From an uncultured Tissierellia bacterium (lineage in GTDB: Bacteria > Bacillota > Clostridia > Tissierellales > Tissierellaceae): 56,634 bases of DNA. The notes beneath the pieces are model-generated. The model did not search any database and was not told the origin of the DNA. It saw only the letters and a list, made by a program, of their open reading frames with translations. Of the stretch, positions 42,885-54,106 are shown one piece after another (position 1 is the stretch's first letter; each line of letters opens with the position of its first letter). The position numbers were made by a program, and so were the translations under genes. Where the stretch lies: NCBI GenBank assembly GCA_946402705.1, contig CAMIXG010000010.1, positions 1-56,634 of the forward strand, read 5' to 3'.

Positions 42885-43913
42885 TTATTTGTATTTTCCA
42901 CTTAAATCTTCTCTCAAGATATCTCCATCTAAAACAGATATCCACTCTAAAGATTTTCCAGTTCCTATAGCTACACAAGATACTGGGTCTTCTGCTAGGT
43001 TAGTTTCAATTTGAGTATTTTCTTCAACCAATCTATCTAAACCATAAAGTAGTGAACCTCCACCTGTCATTATTATACCTTTATCTGATATATCTGAAGC
43101 AAGTTCTGGTGGAGTTATCTCAAGTACTGCTTTTATTGTAGCAATTATTTCTTCAACTGGTTCTGCTAGAGCTTCTTGCATTTCTTTACTACTGATAGAT
43201 ACAGTTATTGGAAGTCCTGTTACTAGATTACGCCCCTTAATTTCTTGGAAAACTTCTTCATCTCTCTTGTAAGCGCTACCAACTGTAACTTTTAATTTTT
43301 CAGCAGATCTTTCACCTATCATCATATTATATTTGTTTTTAATGTATTTGATTATATATTCATCAAAATCATCACCAGCAACCTTTATGGATTTACTAAC
43401 TACTATTCCACCAAGGGAGATTACAGCAACATCTGTTGTTCCTCCTCCTATGTCAACTATCATTATTCCATCTGGTTCTGTTATATCTATACCCGCTCCT
43501 ATAGCTGCTGCTATTGGCTCCTCTATTAGATAAGCTTTTTTAGCTCCTGCTTCATATGTAGCTTCTAATACCGCTCTTTTTTCTACTTCTGTTATACCTG
43601 AAGGCACACAAACTACAACTCTTGGTCTTACAAAAGAGCTAGATCCTACTTTTTTTATAAAATGTTTAAGCATTCTTTTAGTTATATTATAGTCTGAAAT
43701 CACACCATCTTTTAAGGGTCTAATAGCTACTATATTTCCTGGAGTTTTTCCAAGCATCCTTCTAGCATCCTCACCAACTGCTAAAAACTGATCTTTAGTT
43801 GTATCTAAGGCAACAACTGAAGGTTCTTGTAATACTACTCCCTTATTTTTAATATAAACTAGGACACTTGCTGTTCCTAAATCTATTCCTATGTCTTTCC
43901 TCATACCAAACAT
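42885..43913 (-). CDS. mbl: Rod-shape protein MreB/Mbl
   Basis: A 342-residue bacterial actin that guides lateral wall synthesis. Actin-family motifs: DIGIDLGTASVLVY (phosphate 1), IVDIGGGTTDVAVISLGG (phosphate 2), GIIMTGGGSLLYGLD (adenosine). An Mbl paralogue rather than MreB is inferred from its position before flhO-flhP and the absence of mreC/mreD. RBS AATGAGGTGAATTT. Preceded by the murA terminator, so it probably has its own promoter. Confidence 0.93.
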   Translation of the reverse strand: MFGMRKDIGIDLGTASVLVYIKNKGVVLQEPSVVALDTTKDQFLAVGEDARRMLGKTPGNIVAIRPLKDGVISDYNITKRMLKHFIKKVGSSSFVRPRVVVCVPSGITEVEKRAVLEATYEAGAKKAYLIEEPIAAAIGAGIDITEPDGIMIVDIGGGTTDVAVISLGGIVVSKSIKVAGDDFDEYIIKYIKNKYNMMIGERSAEKLKVTVGSAYKRDEEVFQEIKGRNLVTGLPITVSISSKEMQEALAEPVEEIIATIKAVLEITPPELASDISDKGIIMTGGGSLLYGLDRLVEENTQIETNLAEDPVSCVAIGTGKSLEWISVLDGDILREDLSGKYK

Positions 43914-43982
43914 AAATTCACCTCATTTAATATATTACCATTTTCTAAGTTATCATAATCATCACAATAATCATAAAAGAAA

Positions 43983-44010
43983 GGTCACTCTTCCAATAGG
44001 AAAAGTGACC
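43983..44010 (-). terminator. Terminator of murA
   Basis: GGTCACT/AGTGACC with inner TTCC/GGAA (one mismatch) and an AATA loop; the minus strand ends in TTTCTTTTATG. Confidence 0.75.
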
Positions 44011-44151
44011 CTTCAATCTATAGATTAAAATCTTAAGGATAGGCAAAGTTAAAATACTTCCTTAACTATCATTATAGCAGTTTTTTCCATAATGTAAAGA
44101 AAGAATTTAAAATTTTCTCAATATTTCCTAATATCTGAACTTTATTAACTA

Positions 44152-45408
44152 TTATTCTTCAACCCTAGTTATTTTAGCACCTAAAGCCTTAAATTTAGCT
44201 TCTATATTTTCATAACCTCTATCTATATGATCAATGTTCCTAACTTCTGTTACACCTTCAGATATAAGTCCTGAAAGTACAAGTGCTGCTCCTGCTCTTA
44301 AATCTGTAGCCTTAACTGTTGCAGCTGTTAAGTTATCAACCCCTTGAATTATAGCAGATCTTCCATCTATCTTGATGTCTGCTCCCATTCTCTTTAATTC
44401 ATCTACATGCATAAATCTATTTTCAAATACAGTTTCTATACATACTGAAGTTCCTTCTGATACACTCATAAGTGCCATAAATTGCGACTGCATATCTGTT
44501 GGAAATCCTGGGTATGGCATAGTTTTTATATCTATAGCCTTAGGTCTTCCCATACTTTTTACCCTAACCTTATCAACTTCTACAGTTATTTCGCAGCCTG
44601 CTTCTTCTAATTTTGCTATCACTGGTTTTATATGGTTAGATATAACATTTTCAACTATAATATCTCCACCTGTAATAGCTGCTGCAACCATAAAAGTACC
44701 TGCTTCTATTCTATCAGGTATAATACAGTGGTTTCCTCCACCTAACTTTTCTACACCCTTTATTCTAATTGTAGAAGTTCCAGCACCCTTAACATCTGCA
44801 CCTAGCTTGTTTAAGAAGTTTGCTAAGTCAACTATCTCAGGTTCCATAGCTGCATTATCTATTGTAGTTTCGCCCTTAGCTAATACTGCTGCCATCATGA
44901 TATTTTCTGTAGCTCCTACAGAAGGGAAATCAAGATATACTCTATCTCCTTTTAATTCTTCTGCATATGCTGATATATTACCATGATCTCCATCTATTTC
45001 TGCACCTAATACTTTAAAACCTTTTAGATGTAAGTCTATTGGTCTAGTTCCTATAGCACATCCACCTGGTAAAGAATTTTTTGTTTTTCCAAGTCTTCCT
45101 AGTAATGGTCCCATAACTAAAAATGATGCCCTCATCTTACTCATTAACTCATATTGAGTCTCATAGTTATTTAAACCTTTAGAATTTATTTTTATAGTAT
45201 TTTTATCTAATTTTTCAACCTTAGCACCTAGTGATTCTAATACTTGGCACATAACCTTTACATCTCTTAGTTCTGGCACATCTTCTAAGATTATATCTTC
45301 TGTACCTAACAGTGATGCTGCCAATATAGGAAGTGCTGAATTTTTCGCTCCTGACACCCTAACTTTTCCCGTTAATGGTAAACTCTTTTCAACCATTAAT
45401 TTTTCCAA
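44152..45408 (-). CDS. murA: UDP-N-acetylglucosamine 1-carboxyvinyltransferase
   Basis: A 418-residue first committed enzyme of peptidoglycan synthesis (target of fosfomycin). The catalytic Cys is C117 in LPGGCAIGTRPIDLH; the N-terminal GAKNSALPILAASLL and FPTDMQSQFMAL also match. Start is a TTG at 45408 because GGGGGAGAT precedes it with good spacing; the next ATG (45396) is too far. It lies downstream of the atp operon as in Bacillus, but mbl follows directly without spoIID, spoIIQ and spoIIID. Confidence 0.95.
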   Translation of the reverse strand: MEKLMVEKSLPLTGKVRVSGAKNSALPILAASLLGTEDIILEDVPELRDVKVMCQVLESLGAKVEKLDKNTIKINSKGLNNYETQYELMSKMRASFLVMGPLLGRLGKTKNSLPGGCAIGTRPIDLHLKGFKVLGAEIDGDHGNISAYAEELKGDRVYLDFPSVGATENIMMAAVLAKGETTIDNAAMEPEIVDLANFLNKLGADVKGAGTSTIRIKGVEKLGGGNHCIIPDRIEAGTFMVAAAITGGDIIVENVISNHIKPVIAKLEEAGCEITVEVDKVRVKSMGRPKAIDIKTMPYPGFPTDMQSQFMALMSVSEGTSVCIETVFENRFMHVDELKRMGADIKIDGRSAIIQGVDNLTAATVKATDLRAGAALVLSGLISEGVTEVRNIDHIDRGYENIEAKFKALGAKITRVEE

Positions 45409-45581
45409 AAAATCTCCCCCAAACCATATATACTTAACTTAACAATTATACTCTATTTTCAAATTTTATGCTATTTTCTAACTATTTATTTTTATTGCAT
45501 CGCTACAATTATACCATTAAATATATATGATTTCTAGACCTTAAATGGAAAAATGTAATACAAATGTAACATTGACTAAAT

Positions 45582-46760
45582 TTACTTGTTTAAGAGTTTA
45601 AATTTCATAGTTCCAGTGTAGTGTCCAGCCATTCCATTTACAAAATATGGGAAGATTCCATTTATAAAGCCATACCCATCTTTTTCATAAAAATTATACA
45701 TACCTATACCAGACTCATTTGTTATCTTAGGCCAAATCATAACATTTTCCCAAGTATTTCCCTTGTCTTTACTTATATACATAGATCCTGGCCAAGTATG
45801 ACTATCCTGACTATAAGATAAAAGACCAGCATAAATTATGTCATTTGCATAAAGCATATCATAGATAGAACCCTTTATAGGTTTTTCTGGGCTAAAGACA
45901 AATTGTGGTGTATTTGTAGCCTTATCTATTTTCACTATCCCAGTCTTAGGATGATTGTCCAGTCCTATTAACACATAATTATCTATTTGCAACATGGATG
46001 TTGGGTTGTAATCATAGATTAATCTACTCCAAGTATTTCCCCTGTCTTTAGATACTATTATCTCCTTATACTTATCTCCTATAGATTGATAGATGATATT
46101 TTTATTATTTTTATCTATTTGTATAACATGATTATGGCTCATATTTTTTTCAGCTGGATTATAAACTACCTGAAAACTCGCTCCATTATCTTTTGATCTG
46201 TAGATTTTTCTAGCATTATTTGGTAGATTTTTATATCCATATTCAGACACAAAGATGTAGCCATCATTATCACTAGTAAAATTCCAATTTGTAACTGCTC
46301 CCGAAGTTACATCTAAGACTTTGGTAAATGTTTTTCCTCCATCTATAGACCTATGAATTTCACACTTTGCATCCTTACTCCATCTGTCATTACTTATGGA
46401 TACTAGAATTGTATTTTTTGGAGTTATATGTATTCCTTCTATAAGCTTATCAAAGGCATATACAAATTCAAAACTATCTCCTAAATCCTTAGATTTGTAT
46501 AAAACATTTCCATAGCCATCTCTATCATTTCCGCCAGCAAACCAAAGATAATCCTTATTACTTTCAAGAACTCTCATACCTTGCCTTAAAGGTTCATATT
46601 CTAAAATAGTTTTAGGTGCCTTATCTCCAGTTGCTGTTTTATAAGTTTTGTTTAAATACTCCCTATCAGTTTTTAATAAATCTGGGTTTTCTTCTGCAAA
46701 TACAAGGTTTGTCATTAGTATACTTACAAGCATGGTTAAAACCAATATTTTTTTACTCAT
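45582..46760 (-). CDS. Secreted β-propeller protein with Asp-box (BNR) repeats
   Basis: A 392-residue exported protein: signal peptide ending near TNLVFA/EE, then five Asp boxes with S-x-D-x-G-x-x-F/W: SKDLGDSF, SIDGGKTF, SKDNGASF, SKDRGNTW and SKDKGNTW, so a sialidase-like or Xgh74-like propeller. The sialidase Arg triad cannot be confirmed, so a glycosidase activity is not claimed. RBS AAAGGAGAAATAAG. It is inserted between atpC and murA, with a terminator before it. Confidence 0.8.
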   Translation of the reverse strand: MSKKILVLTMLVSILMTNLVFAEENPDLLKTDREYLNKTYKTATGDKAPKTILEYEPLRQGMRVLESNKDYLWFAGGNDRDGYGNVLYKSKDLGDSFEFVYAFDKLIEGIHITPKNTILVSISNDRWSKDAKCEIHRSIDGGKTFTKVLDVTSGAVTNWNFTSDNDGYIFVSEYGYKNLPNNARKIYRSKDNGASFQVVYNPAEKNMSHNHVIQIDKNNKNIIYQSIGDKYKEIIVSKDRGNTWSRLIYDYNPTSMLQIDNYVLIGLDNHPKTGIVKIDKATNTPQFVFSPEKPIKGSIYDMLYANDIIYAGLLSYSQDSHTWPGSMYISKDKGNTWENVMIWPKITNESGIGMYNFYEKDGYGFINGIFPYFVNGMAGHYTGTMKFKLLNK

Positions 46761-46782
46761 CTTATTTCTCCTTTAAAGAAAA

Positions 46783-46823
46783 AGAGCATCTACCTTTTGT
46801 AGACACTCCCTTATCTATGCTCT
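46783..46823 (-). terminator. Probable terminator of the atp operon
   Basis: The outer stem AGAGCAT/ATGCTCT (46783-46789 with 46817-46823) and inner CTAC/GTAG (46790-46793 with 46799-46802) leave an asymmetric bulge; the minus strand continues into TTTCTTT. The structure includes the last codons of atpC. Confidence 0.5.
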
Positions 46824-47204
46824 AAAACTCAATCTATTTATAGCTCTTTTCAAAGCTAGTTCTGCCCTTGCTACATCAGTACCATCTGCTTTAGACTTTA
46901 ATCTTTCCTCAGCTCTTTTTTTAGCAGCTTCAGCTCTTTCAAAATCTATTTCATCTGGCCACTCAGCAGCACTTGTTATAATAGTAACTTTATTATCTAA
47001 AACTGATAAGTAACCATCTGTTAATGCAGCTGATTTTTCAGTTTCTCCCTCAAAAAATCTAACCTTTCCAATTTTTATTGGAGTAGTTATAGGAGCACGA
47101 TTTTCAAGAATTGCAAGGTCACCCTCAACACCTCTCGCTACTACCATCTTTACTTCTCCAGAATAAAACTTTCTATCTGGAGTTACTATATCTAGTTGAA
47201 GCAT
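46815..47204 (-). CDS. atpC: ATP synthase epsilon subunit
   Basis: A 129-residue F1 subunit: N-terminal β-sandwich (MLQLDIVTPDRKFYSGEVKMVVARGVEGDLAIL..APITTPIKIGKVRF) and C-terminal helical hairpin (EIDFERAEAAKKRAEERL..ARAELALKRAINRL). It couples rotation and regulates hydrolysis. 3 nt after atpD; last gene of the atp operon. Confidence 0.95.
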   Translation of the reverse strand: MLQLDIVTPDRKFYSGEVKMVVARGVEGDLAILENRAPITTPIKIGKVRFFEGETEKSAALTDGYLSVLDNKVTIITSAAEWPDEIDFERAEAAKKRAEERLKSKADGTDVARAELALKRAINRLSFRA

Positions 47205-47207
47205 AAC

Positions 47208-48644
<1,437 letters not shown>

Positions 48645-49505
48645 TTATTTCAAGGCTTCTGCACCAGAAACTATTTCTGAAATTTCCATAGTTATAGCTT
48701 CCTGTCTTGCTCTATTATATGTTAACTCTAATTCTCCAATTATTTCTTCTGCATTATCTGTAGCTGATTCCATGGCAACTTGTCTAGCACCTTGTTCACT
48801 TGTAGATGCTTCAATCAAGGCTCCATAAATAGTACTTTCTATATATCTTGGTACTAAGAAATCAAGTACACCCTCTGCTGAAGGTTCAAATTCCATTAAA
48901 ACACTTGGTCCAGTTTTTTCTTCAGTTATAGCTGACTTATCAACTGGAAGTATTTTTAAGGTTTTTGGAGTTTGTTTTATCATGCTTTCAAATTCTGTAT
49001 ACATGATTTTTACTTCATCTATTTCACCTTTATTAAAAAGATCCATAGCAATTTTAGCGATATGAACTGCATCACTAAATTCTGGTTTCTCACTAATTCC
49101 TAAGAAATTTTCTATTACATTATGTTTTTTTCTAAAAAACTCATAAGATTTAAGTCCAACAGTTATAATCTTCTCTTCTCCATTGGATTCTTCAATTTCT
49201 TTTAGTGTTAATTTATTTATATTAGAGTTATATCCTCCTGCAAGTCCCCTATCTGAAGCTAGTACTATATAAAGAGTGCTTTTTACTTCTCGCTCTTCTA
49301 ACAAAGGGTGTTTAATACCCTTTACGCTACCAAGTATATCTTGGATATTATTTAGTACAGTTTCATAATATGGCTTAGATGCATCTAAAACTTCTCTGGC
49401 TTTTCTAAGTTTTGCAGAGGAAACCATTTCCATAGCTCTGGTTATTTGCATGGTGCTTCTTATCCCACGGATATGCCTACTAATTTCACGTATCGATTTT
49501 CCCAC
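48645..49505 (-). CDS. atpG: ATP synthase gamma subunit
   Basis: A 286-residue central stalk: N-terminal coiled helix (SIREISRHIRGIRSTMQITRAMEMVSSAKLRKA), Rossmann-like middle (VLASDRGLAGGYNSNI) and C-terminal helix (ASEQGARQVAMESATDNAEEIIGELELTYNRARQEAITMEISEIVSGAEAL). Between atpA and atpD as in all related operons. Confidence 0.96.
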   Translation of the reverse strand: MGKSIREISRHIRGIRSTMQITRAMEMVSSAKLRKAREVLDASKPYYETVLNNIQDILGSVKGIKHPLLEEREVKSTLYIVLASDRGLAGGYNSNINKLTLKEIEESNGEEKIITVGLKSYEFFRKKHNVIENFLGISEKPEFSDAVHIAKIAMDLFNKGEIDEVKIMYTEFESMIKQTPKTLKILPVDKSAITEEKTGPSVLMEFEPSAEGVLDFLVPRYIESTIYGALIEASTSEQGARQVAMESATDNAEEIIGELELTYNRARQEAITMEISEIVSGAEALK

Positions 49506-49534
49506 TTTAACACCTCCAGATAGCTATAAAAAAT

Positions 49535-51043
49535 TTAGAAACTTTCTTTAAACTCTTTAATAGCTTTTTTGATATTCTCAATATTTTCATCTGATAAATC
49601 TTTAGTTTCTCTTATTTCTGCAAATATTTCAGGATGTTTATTATCTATAAATATTCCGATTTCTTGTTCGAAATCTTTTATTCTTTCAATTTCAACATCT
49701 GCTAAATAATCATTCATAACAGCATATAAGATAACTACTTGATTTTCCAGTGAAACTGGACTGTATTGTGGTTGTTTTAATACTTCTAGTATTCTAACAC
49801 CTTTTTCTAATATATTTTTAGTTCCTTCATCTAATTCTGAACCGAATTGTGCAAAAGAAGCTAATTCTCTATATTGTGCTAGTTCAAGTTTTATACTTTT
49901 AGAAACTTTTTTCATAGCCTTAGTTTGAGCATCTCCCCCAACCCTAGATACTGAAAGTCCAGAGTTTATTGCTGGTCTTTGACCTGCAAAGAAAAGATCT
50001 TTTTCTAAGAATATCTGTCCATCTGTTATAGATATAACATTAGTTGGAATATATGCAGATATATCTCCTGCTTGAGTTTCTATCATTGGAAGTGCTGTAA
50101 TACTTCCTCCACCATTTTTCTCTGACATTCTAGCTGCTCTTTCAAGTAATCTAGAGTGTAGATAGAATACATCCCCTGGGAATGCTTCCCTTCCTGGTGG
50201 TCTTCTTAATAATAATGACATCGATCTGTATGCAACTGCATGTTTAGATAAATCATCATATACTATTAGAACATCCTTACCTTGATCCATAAAACCTTCT
50301 GCTATTGCAACTCCAGCATATGGCGCAAGATATTGTAGTGGTGCAAGTTCACTGGCAGTAGCAGATACTACTACAGTATAATCCATAGCGCCTCTTTTTT
50401 CTAAAGTGTCAACTATCTGTGCAACAGTAGATCTTTTTTGACCTATAGCAACATAAATACAGATAACATCTTCAGTTTTTTGGTTGATAATAGTATCAAC
50501 AGCTATGGCTGTTTTACCAGTCTGTCTATCTCCTATTATTAACTCCCTTTGTCCTCTACCTATTGGTATGAAAGAATCTATAGCTTTTATACCTGTTTGA
50601 ATAGGCTCTGATACACTTTGTCTTTCAATAACACCAGGTGCTATTTTTTCAACTGGATAAAACTTGTCTGATTTTATATCACCTTTACCATCTATAGCTT
50701 GGCCCAAGGCATTAACTACTCTTCCTATCATTGCGTCTCCAACAGGAACTTCAACTATTCTACCAGTTCTTTTTACTGTATCGCCTTCTTTTATATTTGC
50801 ATCTGAACCTAAAAGTACACAACCTACATTGTCTTCTTCTAAGTTAAGAGCCATACCATATACTTCACCAGGAAATTCTATAAGTTCCCCAGCCATACAA
50901 CCTTCAAGACCGTAAATTCTTGATATACCGTCCCCAACTTCAATGACAGTACCAGTATCCACAACTTCAAGACTTTGGTCATATCTTTTAATTTGTTCTT
51001 TTATTATAGAACTAATTTCTTCTGGCCTTAACGCTGCCATCAT
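49535..51043 (-). CDS. atpA: ATP synthase alpha subunit
   Basis: A 502-residue F1 subunit with Walker [14 protein letters not shown], Walker [17 protein letters not shown] and the [28 protein letters not shown] block. Two in-frame ATG codons (51043 and 51040) follow AGCGAGGTGAT; the second has the better spacing. 15 nt after atpH. Confidence 0.97.
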   Translation of the reverse strand: MMAALRPEEISSIIKEQIKRYDQSLEVVDTGTVIEVGDGISRIYGLEGCMAGELIEFPGEVYGMALNLEEDNVGCVLLGSDANIKEGDTVKRTGRIVEVPVGDAMIGRVVNALGQAIDGKGDIKSDKFYPVEKIAPGVIERQSVSEPIQTGIKAIDSFIPIGRGQRELIIGDRQTGKTAIAVDTIINQKTEDVICIYVAIGQKRSTVAQIVDTLEKRGAMDYTVVVSATASELAPLQYLAPYAGVAIAEGFMDQGKDVLIVYDDLSKHAVAYRSMSLLLRRPPGREAFPGDVFYLHSRLLERAARMSEKNGGGSITALPMIETQAGDISAYIPTNVISITDGQIFLEKDLFFAGQRPAINSGLSVSRVGGDAQTKAMKKVSKSIKLELAQYRELASFAQFGSELDEGTKNILEKGVRILEVLKQPQYSPVSLENQVVILYAVMNDYLADVEIERIKDFEQEIGIFIDNKHPEIFAEIRETKDLSDENIENIKKAIKEFKESF

Positions 51044-51058
51044 ATCACCTCGCTCGTT

Positions 51059-51601
51059 CTAGTTTGTAGCAGCTTTAAACATTTTTGATATAGATTCTAA
51101 CTTACCTTGGATTGTTCCATCAATAAGCTTGCCTTCTATCTCAAGTTTAACTCCACCAATAATATCCTCATCTATTTCGTTTGTTATAATTATTTCTTTA
51201 TTAAGCTTAGCTTTTAGCGCTTCAGCTAATCTATCTTTGGCATCATCTTTTAGAGGTTTTACAGTAACTGCTACAACCCTTAAGATACCTTGATAATCAA
51301 AGTACAAATCTTCATATCCTTCAATTATATCTACTAAATAACCTTCCCTATTCTTATCAATTAAGATATATAGAAAATTTATTAATTCCTGTGATATATT
51401 TTCTCCAAATATATTATTCATCAATTCTTTTTTTTCTTTTTTGCTTATTTTAGGGTGTTTTAGTACTTCTACTAATTTTTCTTCCCCTTGGAATACTTCC
51501 TTTAAAAATGTGAATTCATTGTAGAACTCTTTGATTTTTCCTAGATCTTCCCCCGCTTCAAATACAGCAGTAGAATATCTATCAGCTATTAATTCTGCCA
51601 T
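51059..51601 (-). CDS. atpH: ATP synthase delta subunit
   Basis: A 180-residue OSCP/δ subunit: N-terminal helical bundle (DRYSTAVFEAGEDLGKI..EFTFLKEVF) and C-terminal GGVKLEIEGKLIDGTIQGKLESISKMF, the family signature. Start overlaps the end of atpF by 13 nt, so translation is coupled. Confidence 0.93.
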   Translation of the reverse strand: MAELIADRYSTAVFEAGEDLGKIKEFYNEFTFLKEVFQGEEKLVEVLKHPKISKKEKKELMNNIFGENISQELINFLYILIDKNREGYLVDIIEGYEDLYFDYQGILRVVAVTVKPLKDDAKDRLAEALKAKLNKEIIITNEIDEDIIGGVKLEIEGKLIDGTIQGKLESISKMFKAATN

Positions 51602-52101
51602 GACGCATTACCTACTTCGTCTATGAATTTATCAACCAATTGGTCTTGGTTTTCAACATTCATTTCTTTTTCCATTATTTTTGAAGCTATTAATACTGCC
51701 ATGTTACCAGTTTCAGACTTAATAGACTCAAAAGCAGCTGCTCTTTCTCTTTCAATATCTTTACCAGCTCTAGTTTTTAGCGTTTCAGCTTCATTTTTAG
51801 CTTGTTCAATCATATCATTCTTAAGCTCTTCTCCTCTATTTCTTGCATCTGCTAAGATTTTTTGACTTTCTTCTTTAGCTTCAGCAATTCTAGATTCATA
51901 TTCTAATTTTAGTTTTTCAGCTTCTTCTCTTAGAGTTTTAGCATCATTTAAATTAGACTGAACTTTTTCTTTTCTTTCATTTATAAAATTTGTCATAGGT
52001 TTATATAACAATTTTGTTAATAATTGAAACAGGAAGAATATAGTTATCCATATAATAAGCATATCTGGCAAACTAGGTATAACCTCTACTATAATATCCA
52101 T
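51589..52101 (-). CDS. atpF: ATP synthase b subunit
   Basis: A 170-residue Fo stator subunit: one N-terminal transmembrane helix (DMLIIWITIFFLFQLLTKLLY) and a long right-handed coiled coil (RKEKVQSNLNDAKTLREEAEKLKLEYESRIAEA...). RBS AAAGGGAGGGTTGTAA. Single b type, so homodimeric in the stator. Confidence 0.94.
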   Translation of the reverse strand: MDIIVEVIPSLPDMLIIWITIFFLFQLLTKLLYKPMTNFINERKEKVQSNLNDAKTLREEAEKLKLEYESRIAEAKEESQKILADARNRGEELKNDMIEQAKNEAETLKTRAGKDIERERAAAFESIKSETGNMAVLIASKIMEKEMNVENQDQLVDKFIDEVGNASWQN

Positions 52102-52145
52102 TTACAACCCTCCCTTTGAATCTTAGACTTAGACTTTCCTTCTAA

Positions 52146-52415
<270 letters not shown>

Positions 52416-52473
52416 TTAATTTCCTCCTCCCAAATTTTAGAAAAAATTTGTTTATTGTTTTATTTTAAAAATC

Positions 52474-53250
52474 TTAATCGTTTATTGATCCTGCTATAAA
52501 TACCATAGTTAACATAGTAAATATAAATGCCTGTAATATACCTGAGAATAAATCAAAGTATATATTTAAAGCTGGTGCTATTGCTGCTGTTAAAGTACCA
52601 AAAGCAGTAGCAATTAAAGTCATTATCAAACCACCACTTAGTATATTACCAAATAAACGGAATGATAGAGATACTGGGTTTGCTATTTCTCCAATAATGT
52701 TAAGTGGTGCAAGTAAAGGTATTGGTTGAAAAAATCCTTTTAAATACCCACCTATTCCAGCAGTCTTTATACCAAAATATTGTGATGTCACAAAAGTTAT
52801 CAGTGCTAAAGACAGTGTCACAGAATAATTAGCTGTTGGTGATGAAACACCAATTACACCTACTATATTGGAAATAATCAAGAATATAAATAAAGTAAAA
52901 ATATAAGGGGCAAACATTAAATTTTTCTCACCCATAGTAGAAACCACTAAACCGTTTACAGTTTCAGTGAAAAACTCTACTAAAGTCAATAAATTCGATG
53001 GCTGTCCTTCAATACTCTCTTCTTTTAGTTTTCCATTAAAGTAATAAGCAAATCCTACTAATCCTAATGCAATTACAACTGCATTAAATATCGTGACAGG
53101 AATAAAACTTGAAACAAGTCCTCCCGCGTAATTTACAATAGCTCCCAAAGCTGCTACACAAAAAGTTATAATGGCTAGCTTTACATTCTTAACCATATAA
53201 AATGCTGCTACAGCTATTAAAACTACTGATAGAATAAACTTTATACTCAT
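52474..53250 (-). CDS. atpB: ATP synthase a subunit
   Basis: A 258-residue Fo channel subunit with about six to eight helices. The essential Arg lies in NPVSLSFRLFGNILSG; PLNIIGEIANP precedes it and LQAFIFTMLTMVFIAGSI ends the protein. An N-terminal pair of helices precedes the canonical fold. RBS AGAGGGGGGGAAG. Between atpI and atpE. Confidence 0.95.
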   Translation of the reverse strand: MSIKFILSVVLIAVAAFYMVKNVKLAIITFCVAALGAIVNYAGGLVSSFIPVTIFNAVVIALGLVGFAYYFNGKLKEESIEGQPSNLLTLVEFFTETVNGLVVSTMGEKNLMFAPYIFTLFIFLIISNIVGVIGVSSPTANYSVTLSLALITFVTSQYFGIKTAGIGGYLKGFFQPIPLLAPLNIIGEIANPVSLSFRLFGNILSGGLIMTLIATAFGTLTAAIAPALNIYFDLFSGILQAFIFTMLTMVFIAGSIND

Positions 53251-53272
53251 CTTCCCCCCCCTCTCTAAAATT

Positions 53273-53653
53273 TTAATTATCTTTTTTTAAATAGTTTTTG
53301 TTGATAACATTAGATAGTGTTATCACTATTTTTACCATTAAAAGCCCAAGCACAACCATTAGAAAATCTAAGTAATCAGCCTTTGCTCCTATGATTAAGA
53401 CTAAACCTTGTATCATCATTCTTATGAAATATTGTGTTTTTCCATATCTAGATGCATTTGCAGGGTTCATTTTCACAGATTTTTCTACACTTTGCTTTAA
53501 AAGTAAAAAGTTTAGCATAGAAATCAATACTCCGAATATATACCCTAAAATACCTGCTTTAACATCTTTTTTAAAGAAAAATATCAATATAATTACTAGT
53601 ACACTCCAAATTAAAACTCGTTTAAATATTTTTTGAATCAAATCCTTATTCAT
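53273..53653 (-). CDS. atpI: AtpI-like ATP synthase assembly protein
   Basis: A 126-residue membrane protein with about four helices (LIWSVLVIILIFFF, AGILGYIFGVLISMLNFLLL, MIQGLVLIIGAKADYLDFLMVVLGLLMVKIVIT), matching the ATP synthase I family, which aids c-ring assembly. The ATG at 53653 is preferred over GTG at 53656 for spacing from GGAG. It shares 1 nt with the atpZ stop (TGATG). Confidence 0.85.
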   Translation of the reverse strand: MNKDLIQKIFKRVLIWSVLVIILIFFFKKDVKAGILGYIFGVLISMLNFLLLKQSVEKSVKMNPANASRYGKTQYFIRMMIQGLVLIIGAKADYLDFLMVVLGLLMVKIVITLSNVINKNYLKKDN

Positions 53654-53874
53654 CACTTGCTCCTTTTGTTAAAATCCACTAGCTTATAGATATTATATAT
53701 AGATGTCATAGCTCCTAATACTAAAAAAGTAATAGAAAAAACACCTCTAGTTTTTAGCCATTTGTCAATTTTACTCCCAACAAATAAACCCAACACAATT
53801 GGTGTTATCGAGTTTATTCCAACTTGGGTTATTAACGCTAAATACTTAAAGGTGTTTTTATTATCACTATTCAT
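53653..53874 (-). CDS. atpZ: AtpZ/AtpI family small protein
   Basis: A 73-residue two-helix membrane protein (TQVGINSITPIVLGLFVGSKIDKWL and SITFLVLGAMTSIYNIYKL), typical of AtpZ (F0F1-ATPase subunit/YqkB-type) at the head of atp operons. ATG at 53874 is used; a GTG at 53880 is the alternative. First gene of the operon. Confidence 0.83.
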   Translation of the reverse strand: MNSDNKNTFKYLALITQVGINSITPIVLGLFVGSKIDKWLKTRGVFSITFLVLGAMTSIYNIYKLVDFNKRSK

Positions 53875-53922
53875 ACTCACTCACTCCACACTATTAACTC
53901 TACAATTTTAGTCAATAAAATA

Positions 53923-53951
53923 ATTATATATAAGATAAGCAAACTTTGCAA
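53923..53951 (-). promoter_or_regulatory. Promoter of the atp operon
   Basis: On the minus strand TTGCAA (53951-53946), a 17-nt spacer and TATAAT (53928-53923), about 50 nt upstream of atpZ. Confidence 0.65.
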
Positions 53952-54029
53952 ATAACAGATTTATAATTATTTTTATATATTTTAACAATTTTTTACATTG
54001 TTAAATTCTTGTTAATCTCTTTATATCAC

Positions 54030-54057
54030 AAAAGAGAAGTTAGATAACTTCTCTTTT
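54030..54057. terminator. Terminator after atoE
   Basis: AAAAGAGAAGTTA and its exact complement around GA form a 12-13-bp stem. The left arm gives the minus strand TTTT. Confidence 0.75.
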
Positions 54058-54106
54058 GCATAATAAATTATTATATTTTAAAAATCTCTTTTGTTTTTAT
54101 ATATAC

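Noticed and set aside
44372..44986. A long plus-strand frame opposite murA
   Set aside because: The murA frame on the minus strand is complete with its catalytic Cys; the opposite frame is an antisense shadow.
45515..45570. A terminator for the Asp-box protein gene in the murA upstream region
   Set aside because: Only a short AATGT/ACATT repeat with a long loop is present, too weak to call.
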